DNA of 64,000 nt from Calendula officinalis (taxonomy: Eukaryota > Streptophyta > Magnoliopsida > Asterales > Asteraceae), in contig OY970823.1 of the NCBI GenBank assembly GCA_963853835.1, positions 13,224,001 to 13,288,000 on the forward strand. Direction: 5' to 3'. Within the stretch, counting starts at the first letter, position 1; each line of letters begins with the position of its first letter. Below the pieces are notes generated by a model. It was not told the origin of the DNA. It did not search any database and saw only the letters and a list, made by a program, of their open reading frames with translations. A program made the position numbers and the translations under genes. Below are positions 36,072-46,683 of this stretch, piece after piece.

Positions 36072-36512
36072 GTGTTTAGTAGAATGTCGCCTGCTAGTGT
36101 CCTCGATATCTCATATGATTCCGATAGTGATCGTGATGCTGATGTCCCAGTAGTCCCAGTGCCTGTTGCTCCAGTGCCAGCAGTGGTACAACCTCCTGTT
36201 ATCCCATGGCATCGTCGTCCAAGAAGACGTCCCTTTCCTATTATTCCTAATGGTCCTCCTACTCCAGCTCGTGGTCAGCGTCCTATTGTCTATCGTAAAC
36301 GTGAGGGCGGTATCATTTATCTATGTTCGCCTGCTAAACCTAAGCGTGATGTTGCTCCAAGAACTCCACGACGTCGAGAACCAGAGCCAGAAGTGATATC
36401 AGAATCAGAGCCTGAAGAAGACTCTGAAACAGAAGAAGAATCAGAACCAGAGGAAGAGCCAGAAGAAGAGTCAGAGCCTATGGAAGACTCTGAGCCAGAA
36501 GAAGATGATTAG
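36072..36512 (+). CDS. Extra leader ORF of element 2 (146 aa, Pro-rich then acidic)
   Basis: Lies between PBS and gag, where Tekay-type elements usually have only leader sequence. No known domain. Residues 25-65 are Pro/Val-rich with a basic patch (HRRPRRRPF). About 65-105 is basic. The last 40 residues are an acidic Ser/Glu/Pro tail (SEPEEDSETEEESEPEEE). Methionine 5 (ATG at 36084) is an alternative start. The unit 2 copy (57111-57551) appears unchanged. A separate regulatory or nucleic-acid-binding accessory protein, or an N-terminal gag extension joined by splicing, are both possible. Confidence 0.6.
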   Translation: MFSRMSPASVLDISYDSDSDRDADVPVVPVPVAPVPAVVQPPVIPWHRRPRRRPFPIIPNGPPTPARGQRPIVYRKREGGIIYLCSPAKPKRDVAPRTPRRREPEPEVISESEPEEDSETEEESEPEEEPEEESEPMEDSEPEEDD

Positions 36513-36868
36513 TCATCTACCTATCGTCTATATTTGTTTTTCTATTATTAGATTTTATGTTTAGCTATTTCAGTATTTTTGTTCTTTAATATTGGCAAAT
36601 ATGCCCTACTTATAAAACTATTATGTATTAGGAACGTGTTTAATAAAAGTGATATTTTAGTAATTTCTATTGTTCTTATAATTGTATTTTCTATATGTCT
36701 CTACTACTACTATAATTACGACTATTTATATCTACGTCTACTACTACTATTACGTCTATTGTATATCTACTCTTTGATCCCTATTATAAGTACATATTTT
36801 CCTTATAGTCCTCCTATATTATTCACTTCTTGATTCCTTGTCATATTATTTGTATCAGCAATTCATCA
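36513..36868 (+). other. AT-rich spacer between leader ORF and gag of element 2
   Basis: Pyrimidine/TACTAC-rich, many stops, ending TATTTGTATCAG just before the gag start. It could be a leader intron, but no clear donor was identified. Confidence 0.35.
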
Positions 36869-39244
36869 ATGGCTCGAGGAGGAAACCCTGAGACTGTCGA
36901 ACAAATGGTGGAACGCCGTATCGCTGAAGCAATGGCTCAAATGAACGCTGCAAGAGGAAATGCCGCTGGTGCATCTAATGTGGGAAACAACGGTATATTA
37001 TACGACTCCATGAAAGAAGATTCATTTATTTCCATTTTATTTTAACCCATTGTTCATTCTCTTTCCTTATTTGTTTAAACTTCAGATCCCAATCGTCAAG
37101 GTCAATCCTATAAGACCTTTACGTCCTGTCATCTTCCGACCTACTCTGGATCTGAAGGTGCTATTGCTATCATCCACTAGATTGAGAAGGTGGAATCCAT
37201 TTTCAGTGTCATTCAATGTGCCCCTGAGAATATGACGAAGTTTGCTGCTAGTACGTTGTCCAAGGAAGCGTTGTCCTGGTGGAATTCTCAAGTGCAAGTC
37301 TTAGGTCGTGCAACTGTTGATGCTATGACTTGGGATACGTTCAAGGATCAGTTAACTCAGAAGTTTTGTCCAAGGAGAGAGCTACAAAAAGTTGAGGTGG
37401 AACTATGGAATATGTCCATGGTTGGATCTGATATTGTTACCTACACAACTAAGTTTCAAGAACTCGTTCGTCTCGTTCCTCATTTGGTTACTCCTGAATT
37501 CAAGCGTATTGAAAAGTATCTTCAAGGTCTTCATGATCTTATTCGTACTCATGTTATTGCTTCTGAACCGACAACATTCGAAGATGCTGTGAATCGTGCA
37601 ACAAGGTTGACTGATGATGCAATGAGAAGTGGATCGTTCAAAGACAAGCTAGTGGTGTCTAGCAAATCTACTGATCATGTGAGCAATGAAAATGGAAAGC
37701 GTTCCTACGACAACAAACGTGATCACAAAGGGAACAAATACCAAAAGACTAAGAATTATGCTGCCTCTACTCAGAACAACAATCAGTCCAATTCAGATTC
37801 TAAGTCATATGCTGGAAGCAAGCCCTTGTGTAACAGATGTAACTGGCATCATGATGGTCAGTGTGAGAAATGCTTCAAGTGTGACCGCTGGGGTCATAAT
37901 TTCAGAAAGTGTTTGTCTAATAATCCTCCTAAGAATCCTGTCTGCTACGAGTGTGGTGATTCTAACCATTATCGTAATCGTTGCCCTAGACTTCAGAATA
38001 ACAATAACCAGAATGGCAACAACAATAATGGCAATCGTAATAACAATCGTAACAACAATCGCAATGCCAACAACAACAATGATCGTCAAAATGGTCGTGG
38101 TCGTGCATTTGTTATGAATGCTCAAGAAGCTCGTGAGAACCCTGATACCGTCACTGGTACGTTTATCGTCAACAATCGTTTTGCTTCTATTTTATTTGAC
38201 TCGGGAGCCGACTTGAGTTTCGTATCGACCGAATTTAAAAGTTTCTTAAATCAAAAACCTAATCGTTTGAAAGTGAATTATGAAATCGAGTTAGCAAATG
38301 GCAAAGTTGTTAGGTCTAGTGAAGTTTTTAAAGGTTGTAAGCTTGACCTAGATGATCACATTTTTGATATAGACCTTGTGCCTGTAGAACTAGGAAGTTT
38401 TGATATCGTCATAGGGATGGATTGGTTGTCTAAAAACCGTGCTGAAATAATATGTTACACCAAACGAATCCGAATTCCCTTATCCAAAACAGAAACTTTA
38501 ATAATTCAAGGTGAACAAAGAAACAAAAACATAAAAATCATAACTTCCATGAAAGCTCAAAAATATCTTCGTAAAGGATGCCAAGCCTTTCTTGCTCATG
38601 TCATTGACACAAAGTCCAAAGATCGTAAGATTGAGGACATTCCTATTGTTCGTGATTTTCCTGGTGTATTTCCTAGTGAATTGCCTGGACTGCCGCCTCA
38701 AAGACAAGTTGAATTTCGTATTGATCTGATTCCAGGAGCCGCACCTATCGCGCGTTCTCCTTATCGTCTTGCACCGTCTGAAATGCAAGAACTTTCATCG
38801 CAATTACAAGAACTTCTTGATCTTGGTTTCATTCGACCGAGTTTCTCGCCTTGGGGAGCTCCGGTCCTTTTTGTTAAAAAGAAAGATGGTTCAATGAGAA
38901 TGTGCATCGATTATCGTGAATTGAACAAAGTAACAATTAAGAACCGATATCCTCTTCCCCGTATTGATGATCTATTCGATCAACTCCAAGGATCGAGTTT
39001 CTATTCCAAAATCGATCTTCGATCTGGTTACCATCAGTTAAAAGTTCGTGATGAAGATGTGCCCAAACTGCTTTTAGAACTCGCTATGGTCATTGTGTAT
39101 TTTTGGTAATGCCATTTGGTTTGACCAATGCACCTGCTGTGTTTATGGATCTCATGAACAGAGTGTGCAAGCAGTATCTCGATAAATTCGTTATTGTCTT
39201 CATAGATGATATTCTCATCTATTCGCATTCTAGAAAAGAGCATG
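36869..39244 (+). pseudogene. gag-pol of element 2, unit 1 copy (nonsense, frameshift, truncated)
   Basis: Gag start at 36869 (MARGGNPETVEQ), 41 codons, then a 93-nt intron-like gap (36993-37085), then gag-pol resuming in phase at 37086. In this copy TAG at 37178-37180 replaces the Trp codon kept in unit 2. Counting from Met 37190: gag core to about 150, CCHC knuckles CFKCDRWGHNFRKC and CYECGDSNHYRNRC, an Asn-rich linker, protease LFDSGADLSF, RT CIDYRELNK and SKIDLRSGYHQ. A single A is missing in AAAACT at 39065-39067, shifting the frame before FIDD. Coding is then cut by the duplication junction. The frameshift is shared with unit 2, so it predates the duplication. Confidence 0.9.
36993..37085 (+). 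other. Intron-like segment inside gag of element 2
   Basis: 93 nt, GTATAT donor and TTTAAACTTCAG acceptor, AT/T-rich with in-frame stops. Removal joins AAC G|AT in phase and restores one continuous gag frame. Identical boundaries at 58032-58124. Confidence 0.65.
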
Positions 39245-39247
39245 AAA
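39245..39247. other. Tandem-duplication junction (3-bp microhomology)
   Basis: The left side matches element 2 (GAGCATG, continuing AAAAGCACTT at 60284 onward). The right side matches element 1 (GATGAGTTGG at 17627 onward). The shared bases are AAA. The two parental sequences are non-homologous positions of pol, so this is end-joining-like rather than allelic recombination. Confidence 0.9.
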
Positions 39248-40627
39248 GATGAGTTGGTTGATGATACTCGAAGATTGAAGACGTTTCGGTCACGAATTTG
39301 GGTACCGTTACTTGGAGGATTACGGGAATTAATACTAGTAGAATCACACAAATCACGTTTATCTATCCATCCGGGTTGTACAAAGATGTACAATGATTTG
39401 AAAGTTTTGTATTGGTGGCCCTCTATGAAGTTAGATATTGCTCAATTTGTTGAAAAATGCCATGTTTGTGCACAAGTCAAGGCCGAACATCAAAAACCGT
39501 ACGGGTCGTTAAAACAGTTAGATATTCCCGAGTGGAAGTGAGATAATATTACAATGGATTTCGTCACGAAATTACCTCGTACTCAAAAGAATCACGATAT
39601 GATTTGGGTAATTGTCGATCGGTTGACCAAAAGTGCTCACTTTTTGGCCACAAACGAAACTGCATCACTCGACAAATTGGCTAAGTTGTATATTGATGAG
39701 ATTGTTTCCCGACATGGTGTTCCGTTATCTATTGTGTCTGATCGGGATCCTCGATTCGTTTCCAATTTTTGGAAGAGTTTGCAAAGAGAATTAGGTTCTC
39801 GGGTGAATTTGAGCACATCATATCACCCACAAACAGACGGTCAGACGGAAAGAACTATTCAGACTTTGGAAGATATGTTACGGGCTTGTGTGATGGAATA
39901 TGGTGGGTCGTGAGATTCTCATTTGCCTTTGATCGAATTTGCTTATAACAACTCGTATCATTCGAGTATTAAAATGCCTCCATATGAAATGTTGTATGGT
40001 AGACGGTGTAGAACTCCCACATGTTGGCTTGAAGCGGGAGAAAAACAGTTTGCGGGCCCCAAGATTGTTCAAATAACGGCCGATAAGGTGGCGATTGCAC
40101 GTGAAAAGTTAAAAGCCGCTCGGGATAGACAGAAAATGTATGCGGATCCACGGCGTCGACCCGTAACTTTTGTTGAGGGTGAACGGGTTTATTTGAAAGT
40201 ATCTCCATGGAAAGGGGTTATTCGTTTCGGGAAACGGGGAAAGTTAGCACCGAGATTTATTGGGCCGTTTTCTATTCGTAAAGTGGTGAATGATCAAACT
40301 GTTTCACTCGATCTTCCTCCGGAATTGTCGGGTATTCATGACACGTTCAATGTTTGTTATTTGAGGAAATGTAGTGTAGAAGATGAAATTCCGGTACTAC
40401 CGATCAAAGATTTAAAGGTGGATTCGAGAAAGCGGCTAATTGAGGAACCGGTTGAAATTTTGGATCGAAAAGTGACGAAATTAAGAAAGAAACAGATACC
40501 GATGGTCTTGGTTAAGTGGAAACACAGTTTGGGTGCCGATATGACATGGGAAACCGAGGCGGACATGAGGAATCGATACCCGAGTTTATTTGATCAAAGT
40601 GAGATTCCGGGGACGGAATCTCTTTAA
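39248..40627 (+). pseudogene. Element 1 pol 3' part (integrase-chromodomain), unit 2 copy
   Basis: Equivalent to 17627-19006. Enters out of frame from element 2 RT, so no fusion protein is made. Two TGG-to-TGA changes (39539-39541 and 39911-39913) split the integrase; unit 1 has Trp at both. It keeps SDRDPRF and TLEDML where unit 1 has SDQDPRF and TLKDML, so unit 1 also has private changes. The chromodomain-like end is open from 39923 to 40627. Confidence 0.9.
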
Positions 40628-40639
40628 GGAGGGGAGATT

Positions 40640-42981
40640 TGTAACATCCCGAGACCCGACCCTTAATATTTTATTACTTTTGGTAAGTAATACCTTATTG
40701 TTTATTATTTGATTATTTTATATGAATTTATTTGATTTATTTGAATTAATTGTATTTTTAACCATGGGGTTAAAAATTAGTAAAACTGAGATATTTAAAT
40801 GTTAAAATGATTTTTACATATTTGGGTTCATTTCTGAACCGGGGTTCTAAAAATATCTTCGTTGTAAAAATTAGAGTTAGTTAGGTCTAATTAAATTATC
40901 TGCGAACCTAATATCCTGTACTGTGTTTAAATGAATATACCTGTGTTGAGGGGGAGGGGGTACGTGTTATGTGTAGGGGGCAGATGTCATTTTGCTCTTT
41001 CTTCCCTCTTGTTCCTTTCCAGCCACGACACAAACACACACTACACACACATTTGGAGTTTTTCTTGCTAAATTGAAGATTTGGTGCTAAAATCCTTTGA
41101 TTCCTGCTGTGATTTCGTGATTAGGAGCAAGATTAAGTAAGTTTCCTTCCTTCTTTAACTAGGGTTTCATGTTCTTGATGTAGGGATGAACTAGGGTTCT
41201 TGAGCTAGTGGGTTTTCATGAAGTTCTTGTTGAATCTTGTTGGAAATCCGAAATTGATGCATGATTTGGTGTCTAATTGAGTTCTTGCAAGTATTGTATG
41301 AATTGTTGTTAGTTATAACTCATTTGGTGAAGCTTTCATAAAGCTCCATCAATGGTGGATTTGGGGAAGAAGATGGAGATCTTTCCGAAATTGGTGAAAT
41401 GTGAATCTTGTTGTTCTTATGGTGTTATTATGTTAAATTATGCATGTGCGAATTATAATTGTTAGTTATAAGGATGACTAGTTAACTATTGTGAAAATGC
41501 CTAAAGAATGGTAGTGTTTGGCTAGATGGAAATTTAGTCATAACTAGCTAAATTTGTAGATTGTTGACTTTGGTCAAATCTGGGAGTTGACTTTAGTGTT
41601 GGTATAACTTGCAAATTTAATTATCAATTTTATGTCAATTATGTGTTAGTTGTCTAATTGGATGTACGATTGTGTTAATGTCGAATTTTGACCCGTTTGG
41701 TTGCAAATTGTGCAAATTGACTTATTTTAGGTTAATAGATGATTAACTTGCATATGTATACAAATGTTGTGCAAATTGCTTAGATTGATGTTAAGTAAGT
41801 AACTTGACAATGTGGAATTGTTATTTGGCAAGTATGAGCTCGAATATGTGTTTGACCCGTTTGGGCCAAATGTGTGCAATTTGATTGAAATGCATTAAGT
41901 TTAGTTTAGAATTAGCTTGATGGAATTCTAGACATGGTAAGTGCTTTTGTGTTGAAATGCAAGCTTTTTTTGCCATTTGATTGACCTCAAATAATGGTGT
42001 TTGGCTTATAGTACTTGTTACATAATTGATGATTTCGGGTAACTAATTCGGTATTCATTTGTACAGGAAAAGGGAAGGAGCCTCAGTGATATAAGATCAT
42101 TGAGCTCGGCACGAAGAAGGAAGCTAATGTGAGTGGACTTAACCTTCTTTCTTGTGTGATGTACAAAAATTAGGGAATGGTAGAGTTTTGAGAAAAAGTG
42201 CAGGATTTGGGTATCTGGGGTAGTTCGCGACGCGAACTTGTGTTCGCGAAACGCGAACTCGGGCCAGAGAAGTTGGGGTTTGGTCGTGATGTAGTTCCCG
42301 AATCGTGAACTCTTAGTTCGCGACGCGAACTCTGAGTTCACGACGCGAACTTTGTCAGGAACAGATTTCTTGGCTGCAATTCTTTGTACAAGTTTATTCT
42401 TGGTCTAGTGGTTAATGGTAGTATGTGCACATGTTTTTAGAGGTTAGCTATGGTGGTTTTCGGCTACGCTTCGTTACTCTTGGTGGGGGCGATCGGACTC
42501 CTTCGTATTCGTTATGTAAGGAGGGATCACCGTGCCTCTAGTAAAGAAGCCATCGGTTGACTGTTGTTGGCCGACAACAGTTGAAGGTCCTCGCCCGACC
42601 GCCGATCCTCTTATAACGTCCAATTGCTTGTGGAAGTTTGGACGGGTTTTCCCTATTGATTTCTCTTGATTTTCTAATCTGTTGTGGTTATGCAAATTGA
42701 TGTTTATTTCTATTCACTTAGCTTTGTGCTAATCCCTCATTTGTTAACTCTTTTCAGGTTGTGGTTTAGGCTTGATAGAGTCGGGTTTTGGAAGTCTGAC
42801 CGCACTCTGATTTTGTATACCGGGTCGAGCCTGTTTTAGTAACACCTTTAAATGTTTTAAATATTTGGTTAATATGTAAAGTTTTTATGTTGTGTAATAA
42901 TTTAGGATTTATAGTTTCTTAAATCGCTTCCGTATGCTTATTTTAAAAAAAGAAAAAATGGCTCTAGATTGTGGTGTTTCA
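40640..42981 (+). repeat. 3' LTR of element 1 (unit 2)
   Basis: 2342 bp, retains the 20 bp lost from the unit 1 3' LTR. Followed by the same host sequence (AATGGGTCGAAATTG) as 21341. Confidence 0.95.
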
Positions 42982-43173
42982 AATGGGTCGAAATTGAACC
43001 GTTTGAGATAAAACACAACCCAAACAACCCATTTCTTGTACAAAGCGAATTACAATTAGCAGATAAAAGATTGCTCCATGTTCACAAGTGAATATTAACC
43101 TAATATGACAAAAAGGTTCTTCTCTTGGAATAATAAAGAATTTGTAACCAAATAATAGGGCAACGGGAATTAC

Positions 43174-43565
43174 CGAGAAAGCAAGAAAATGTCATTTCTG
43201 GCTCTTTCATTAACATATCTTGCATCATTATAAGCAAATTTACAAGCTTCAGCTAACGCTTGGTTTGTGTCACTAATTCTCTCTGAATGAATGTGTTGTT
43301 TTTCTTCATTCTGGCTTACACATTCTTCTGTTTCTGCAGTTTGAGTTTCTCTTGACCGACATAAGAAAGAACAAGTCCGTGGATTAACAGAAATACTTAT
43401 TTTTTCACTCGTATTTAATTTCGTTTTGCTACACAATTTCAATTTTAACACAGAAAGTTGCCCATGGCTGAATCTTCTTAGTACCAATCCTTGACAATTA
43501 CTGTTCAATTTTGGATGATGAGGATTTTTAACCGATGAGTAGATGATCCCGTGAACTTTAGCCAT
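43174..43565 (-). pseudogene. Orphan exon 1 of the plastid-type gene (unit 2)
   Basis: Same 392-nt first exon as 21533-21924 with an intact frame, start codon and GT donor; one visible residue change (Tyr to His at position 17). Exons 2-11 are not repeated. Downstream lies the element 1 LTR and then the chimeric retrotransposon. It could give a truncated transit-peptide transcript, or be spliced only across more than 30 kb. The upstream 5' flank is also duplicated. Confidence 0.88.
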
Positions 43566-44828
43566 AAATATTTAATCGACAATTCTACAAATTCCAAACA
43601 ATCAGCATCAGAAATATAACTTCAATTTATCATTCCACAAAGAGAGAAAAGGTGAAGGTATGTTACAAGGAACAGATGATCAAGTCGATTCTATGCAGAA
43701 ATTAGTATATGAAGAACAGATCCGGTAAGAATTAAACAGAATGAAATAGTTAAATACTTCAAGTATTGGCCAAACTCAATGTAACTAGTGAAATTGCTCA
43801 CAAAATCTTCAAAAGCTTACACATAATATCACAATTGGGAATTCCAAAATCTAAATCATGACTGGATAATGAATAATAAACAAGTTAAGAATTGAAGATA
43901 AGGCTTATGCATAACACGCAGAAGAAACTAAAACTCCATTATATTGTAAGTGGAGTGAAAATCTGAAGATCTAGGACAAAAACATGTCACATACAGCAAT
44001 TTTTAAGTTCTAAACAAACAAGATGTATGATTCAGATTAATGATTACTTACACTTACTCCGATTTACTAGAGTAATGTGAAAATCATCAGAAAAAACTGG
44101 AAATTGGAATCAGTTTCAGAACAAAACACAAAAGTAGCAAAGTCAGTAATCTGAAAGAGGGAGATAAAATTGCATAAAATTTGAAGACTCAAAATCGAGG
44201 AGGGGACCAAATGCAAACGATTGAGAATGAACAGAATCCACAATCGAAGCTTGTGGCCCCTCGGTTGCCAACACTATTTTGTGGGGTTTTGGGTTTGATT
44301 CACTTCGTATCGTCTACGATACGAATATTTGAATTTGTTTTCAACTGCTTACGTGGCAGAGTGTGAGTCGCAGTTTGACACAACGTTGATCTAAACTGAT
44401 ATTCCTTGGAGAGTGATTGGTATTGTAGTGTGAAGATGTAGTTTGTGGTGTAGTGAATTAACAAGGGAAATTAAGAACCTCAATAAAACCGTTGGATACA
44501 AGGTGATATTGGGCCAAACGAAGGGCCCGGATTCTATCCTAATTCCTAAGTAAGTATTTTGTTGTTTCAAGGAAATTATTACTTAATGAATTTTAAAAAA
44601 TTCACATATGTTTATTTTTTTAATATCATCTTTTAGTTTTGACACATGTTTGTATATGTGAGTATGTATGTGTCATGTGTGTGTATATGTGTGCATGTGT
44701 ACATGTAAATGTAAGTGTGTATATATTTGTGTACGTTTATGTGTGTGTAATACATGTGGATAATGAAGTTCCATTACCCTCAATTTGTAGGAGTTTGTAT
44801 TACTACAACTAGTAAGTAATCAATAATA

Positions 44829-45141
44829 CTTCCTCCGATTCAAAATAAGTGATACACTTGGGGTTTCACGGTTTTTGAGGCAAAAGATTATAATGATGGT
44901 TAAATTAGATTAATTGGATGGTTAGTGGGGAATGAGTCCCACACCTTTTGAATAAAGTAAGGTTAATGATGTTTAAAAGTAAAAAGTAAGGGTAAAGGGG
45001 TCATTTCACTTTGTTAAAGTAGATAGTTAGTGGGTGTGGGTCCCATTTTATTTGCCAAATAAGGAAACTTTTCAAAGTGTATCACTTATTTTGAATCACC
45101 CCAAAAAGGAAAATGTATCACTTATTTTGAATTGGAGGAAG
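44829..45141. mobile_element. Stowaway MITE (unit 2)
   Basis: Copy of 23188-23500 by duplication, TA at 44827-44828 and 45142-45143. Confidence 0.92.
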
Positions 45142-45832
45142 TAGTATTATAGGAAATAAAACAATACTTATCATTACTTTTATCGTTCCTCACCCTTTAA
45201 GACTGGTGCTAATAATGATACGATTGACACTTCATTTTTTATCAAATCAGTATCACGTTAGCTGACACTCAACCAGCATACTCATGCTAACAATACTCAT
45301 TCTTTTCAGTTTTTTGAGACTCTCCGTTATAAATATACACACGTAATACCCTATTAAACTACCCTTTTCCCCTACCATTTGCAGTCTCATTAATTCGTCT
45401 GCCAGAAGCCAAAAACTAACAGCAATAAGGCGACGAGCCATGCCAAAAACTTGTCAAAGCTCGAACTCATGCATGCTTGACTCCCAGGCTCGAGCATGTC
45501 TGTTTTTGCGACTTGGTTCCTAACCAGCTGGAGGGTGTGCTGAAAATCCATTATGCTTATATGGAAAAGTCGGCGTGCAGAAAATTAAGACTTTATATTT
45601 GGGAAAGTTCAAAATGCATTATATACACTTCGTAATAAAGACATATGTGTTTACCCTAGTTTAAATTAGTGTAATGCTAAACATTGTCCTTAGGGCAATA
45701 AAGACAAATAAAATGGTTACTATACAAATGTTTATGCATAACCACTCGTAGGTGGTTATTGAAAATGTGGGTGATTCTTTTGTAGTTCTTTTTTAACTGC
45801 AATCATAATATATACTCTTAAATCTATATATG

Positions 45833-45901
45833 TTCACAATGAGACTTAAACTCTCAACCTTGATTGAGGGCAAACACTTTTACCGCTAGACCATTAGCCC
45901 T
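45833..45901 (-). repeat. Possible tRNA-derived SINE head (unit 2)
   Basis: Copy of 24190-24260. Confidence 0.33.
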
Positions 45902-46683
45902 TTGATTAACAACTTTTGTAATTAATGTACATAATTTTTAGGCACTTATTTGTACTTAACTAATAGTCTTAGGGCAATAGTTAGCAAAATTATGTAAATT
46001 ATCATTTATTTAAGCAATTATTATTAGAGAAAAAATGTAACTAAACAATAATTTTCACCGCAAAATACATATTACCTTGGTCTAGTTGAGTAAGTTTTCA
46101 AAAAAAATCGATTCCCCTCCCATAGTTTTGTGTGTCGCTTCTGGTGTACGAACAGCTGCTGCTCACACTTCCATTGCCGCCAATTACGTAAGCAGTTTCC
46201 AGCATCTGTCTCTCTCTTGTTCTCTGCCAAAAGATAATCACCACATTTTTTGGTACCACATGTGGTACCCATATTTCTTGCCACATAACCATCACCTAAG
46301 CAACCACACTACTACCACACCACATCATCTCTAGGAAATACCCACCACATCACACCACACCATTTTATTCAATTAAATTTTAAATATAATAAAAAAGAAA
46401 ATACCCCTCAACCAATCACAGCCCCCCTCTTTATACCCGTTGCCGTTGCCGAGTTCCTCCAACACCTACCCCACGCGGTTGTGGGGACGGTGTTCCATCT
46501 TCACCCACGCTGTGGCTTCCTCCACCTCAGCTCCCACGCCTTTCGGCGTGATCCCATACCAAAGAGCCTAACTATTTCCAAGGTGAACCTTCTTCTCGAT
46601 TCTCTCTACCTCCTTTGTGTCTCCCGATTTCTAACCCTAGTTTTGTCACTTCTTTTATTGTTCTTCGATTTTGATATTACAGA

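Larger units (their letters stand above)
17624..39244 (+). repeat. Tandem duplication, unit 1 (21.6 kb)
   Basis: From within element 1 pol (17624) to within element 2 RT (39244). It contains the element 1 3' half, exon 1 of the plastid-type gene, the intact 12-exon gene, the copia LTR and the 5' part of element 2. It is near-identical to 39245-60283 in the same order and orientation. The length difference is almost entirely the 578-bp MITE plus 8-bp TSD found only here. Confidence 0.93.
33181..39244 (+). mobile_element. Element 2, copy in unit 1 (truncated Tekay-like retrotransposon)
   Basis: 5' LTR, PBS, extra leader ORF, gag and part of pol, cut inside RT by the tandem-duplication junction. 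Continues after 39245 with element 1 sequence, so the structure 33181-42981 is a chimera with an element 2 LTR at its left end and an element 1 LTR at its right. Confidence 0.93.
43566..46683. other. Intergenic (unit 2), counterpart of 21925-25051
   Basis: Same content: 5' flanks, TG-rich tract (about 44627-44757), Stowaway, SINE-like fragment, leader intron 46583-46682. Shortened by a few bases in the leader of the 12-exon gene (CCCCCCTCTTTATACC near 46424). Confidence 0.55.

Noticed and set aside
37686..38117. Alternate-frame Ile/Thr/Val-rich ORFs in the Asn-rich gag linker
   Set aside because: Shadow of the AAC/AAT-rich coding stretch in gag, on both strands.
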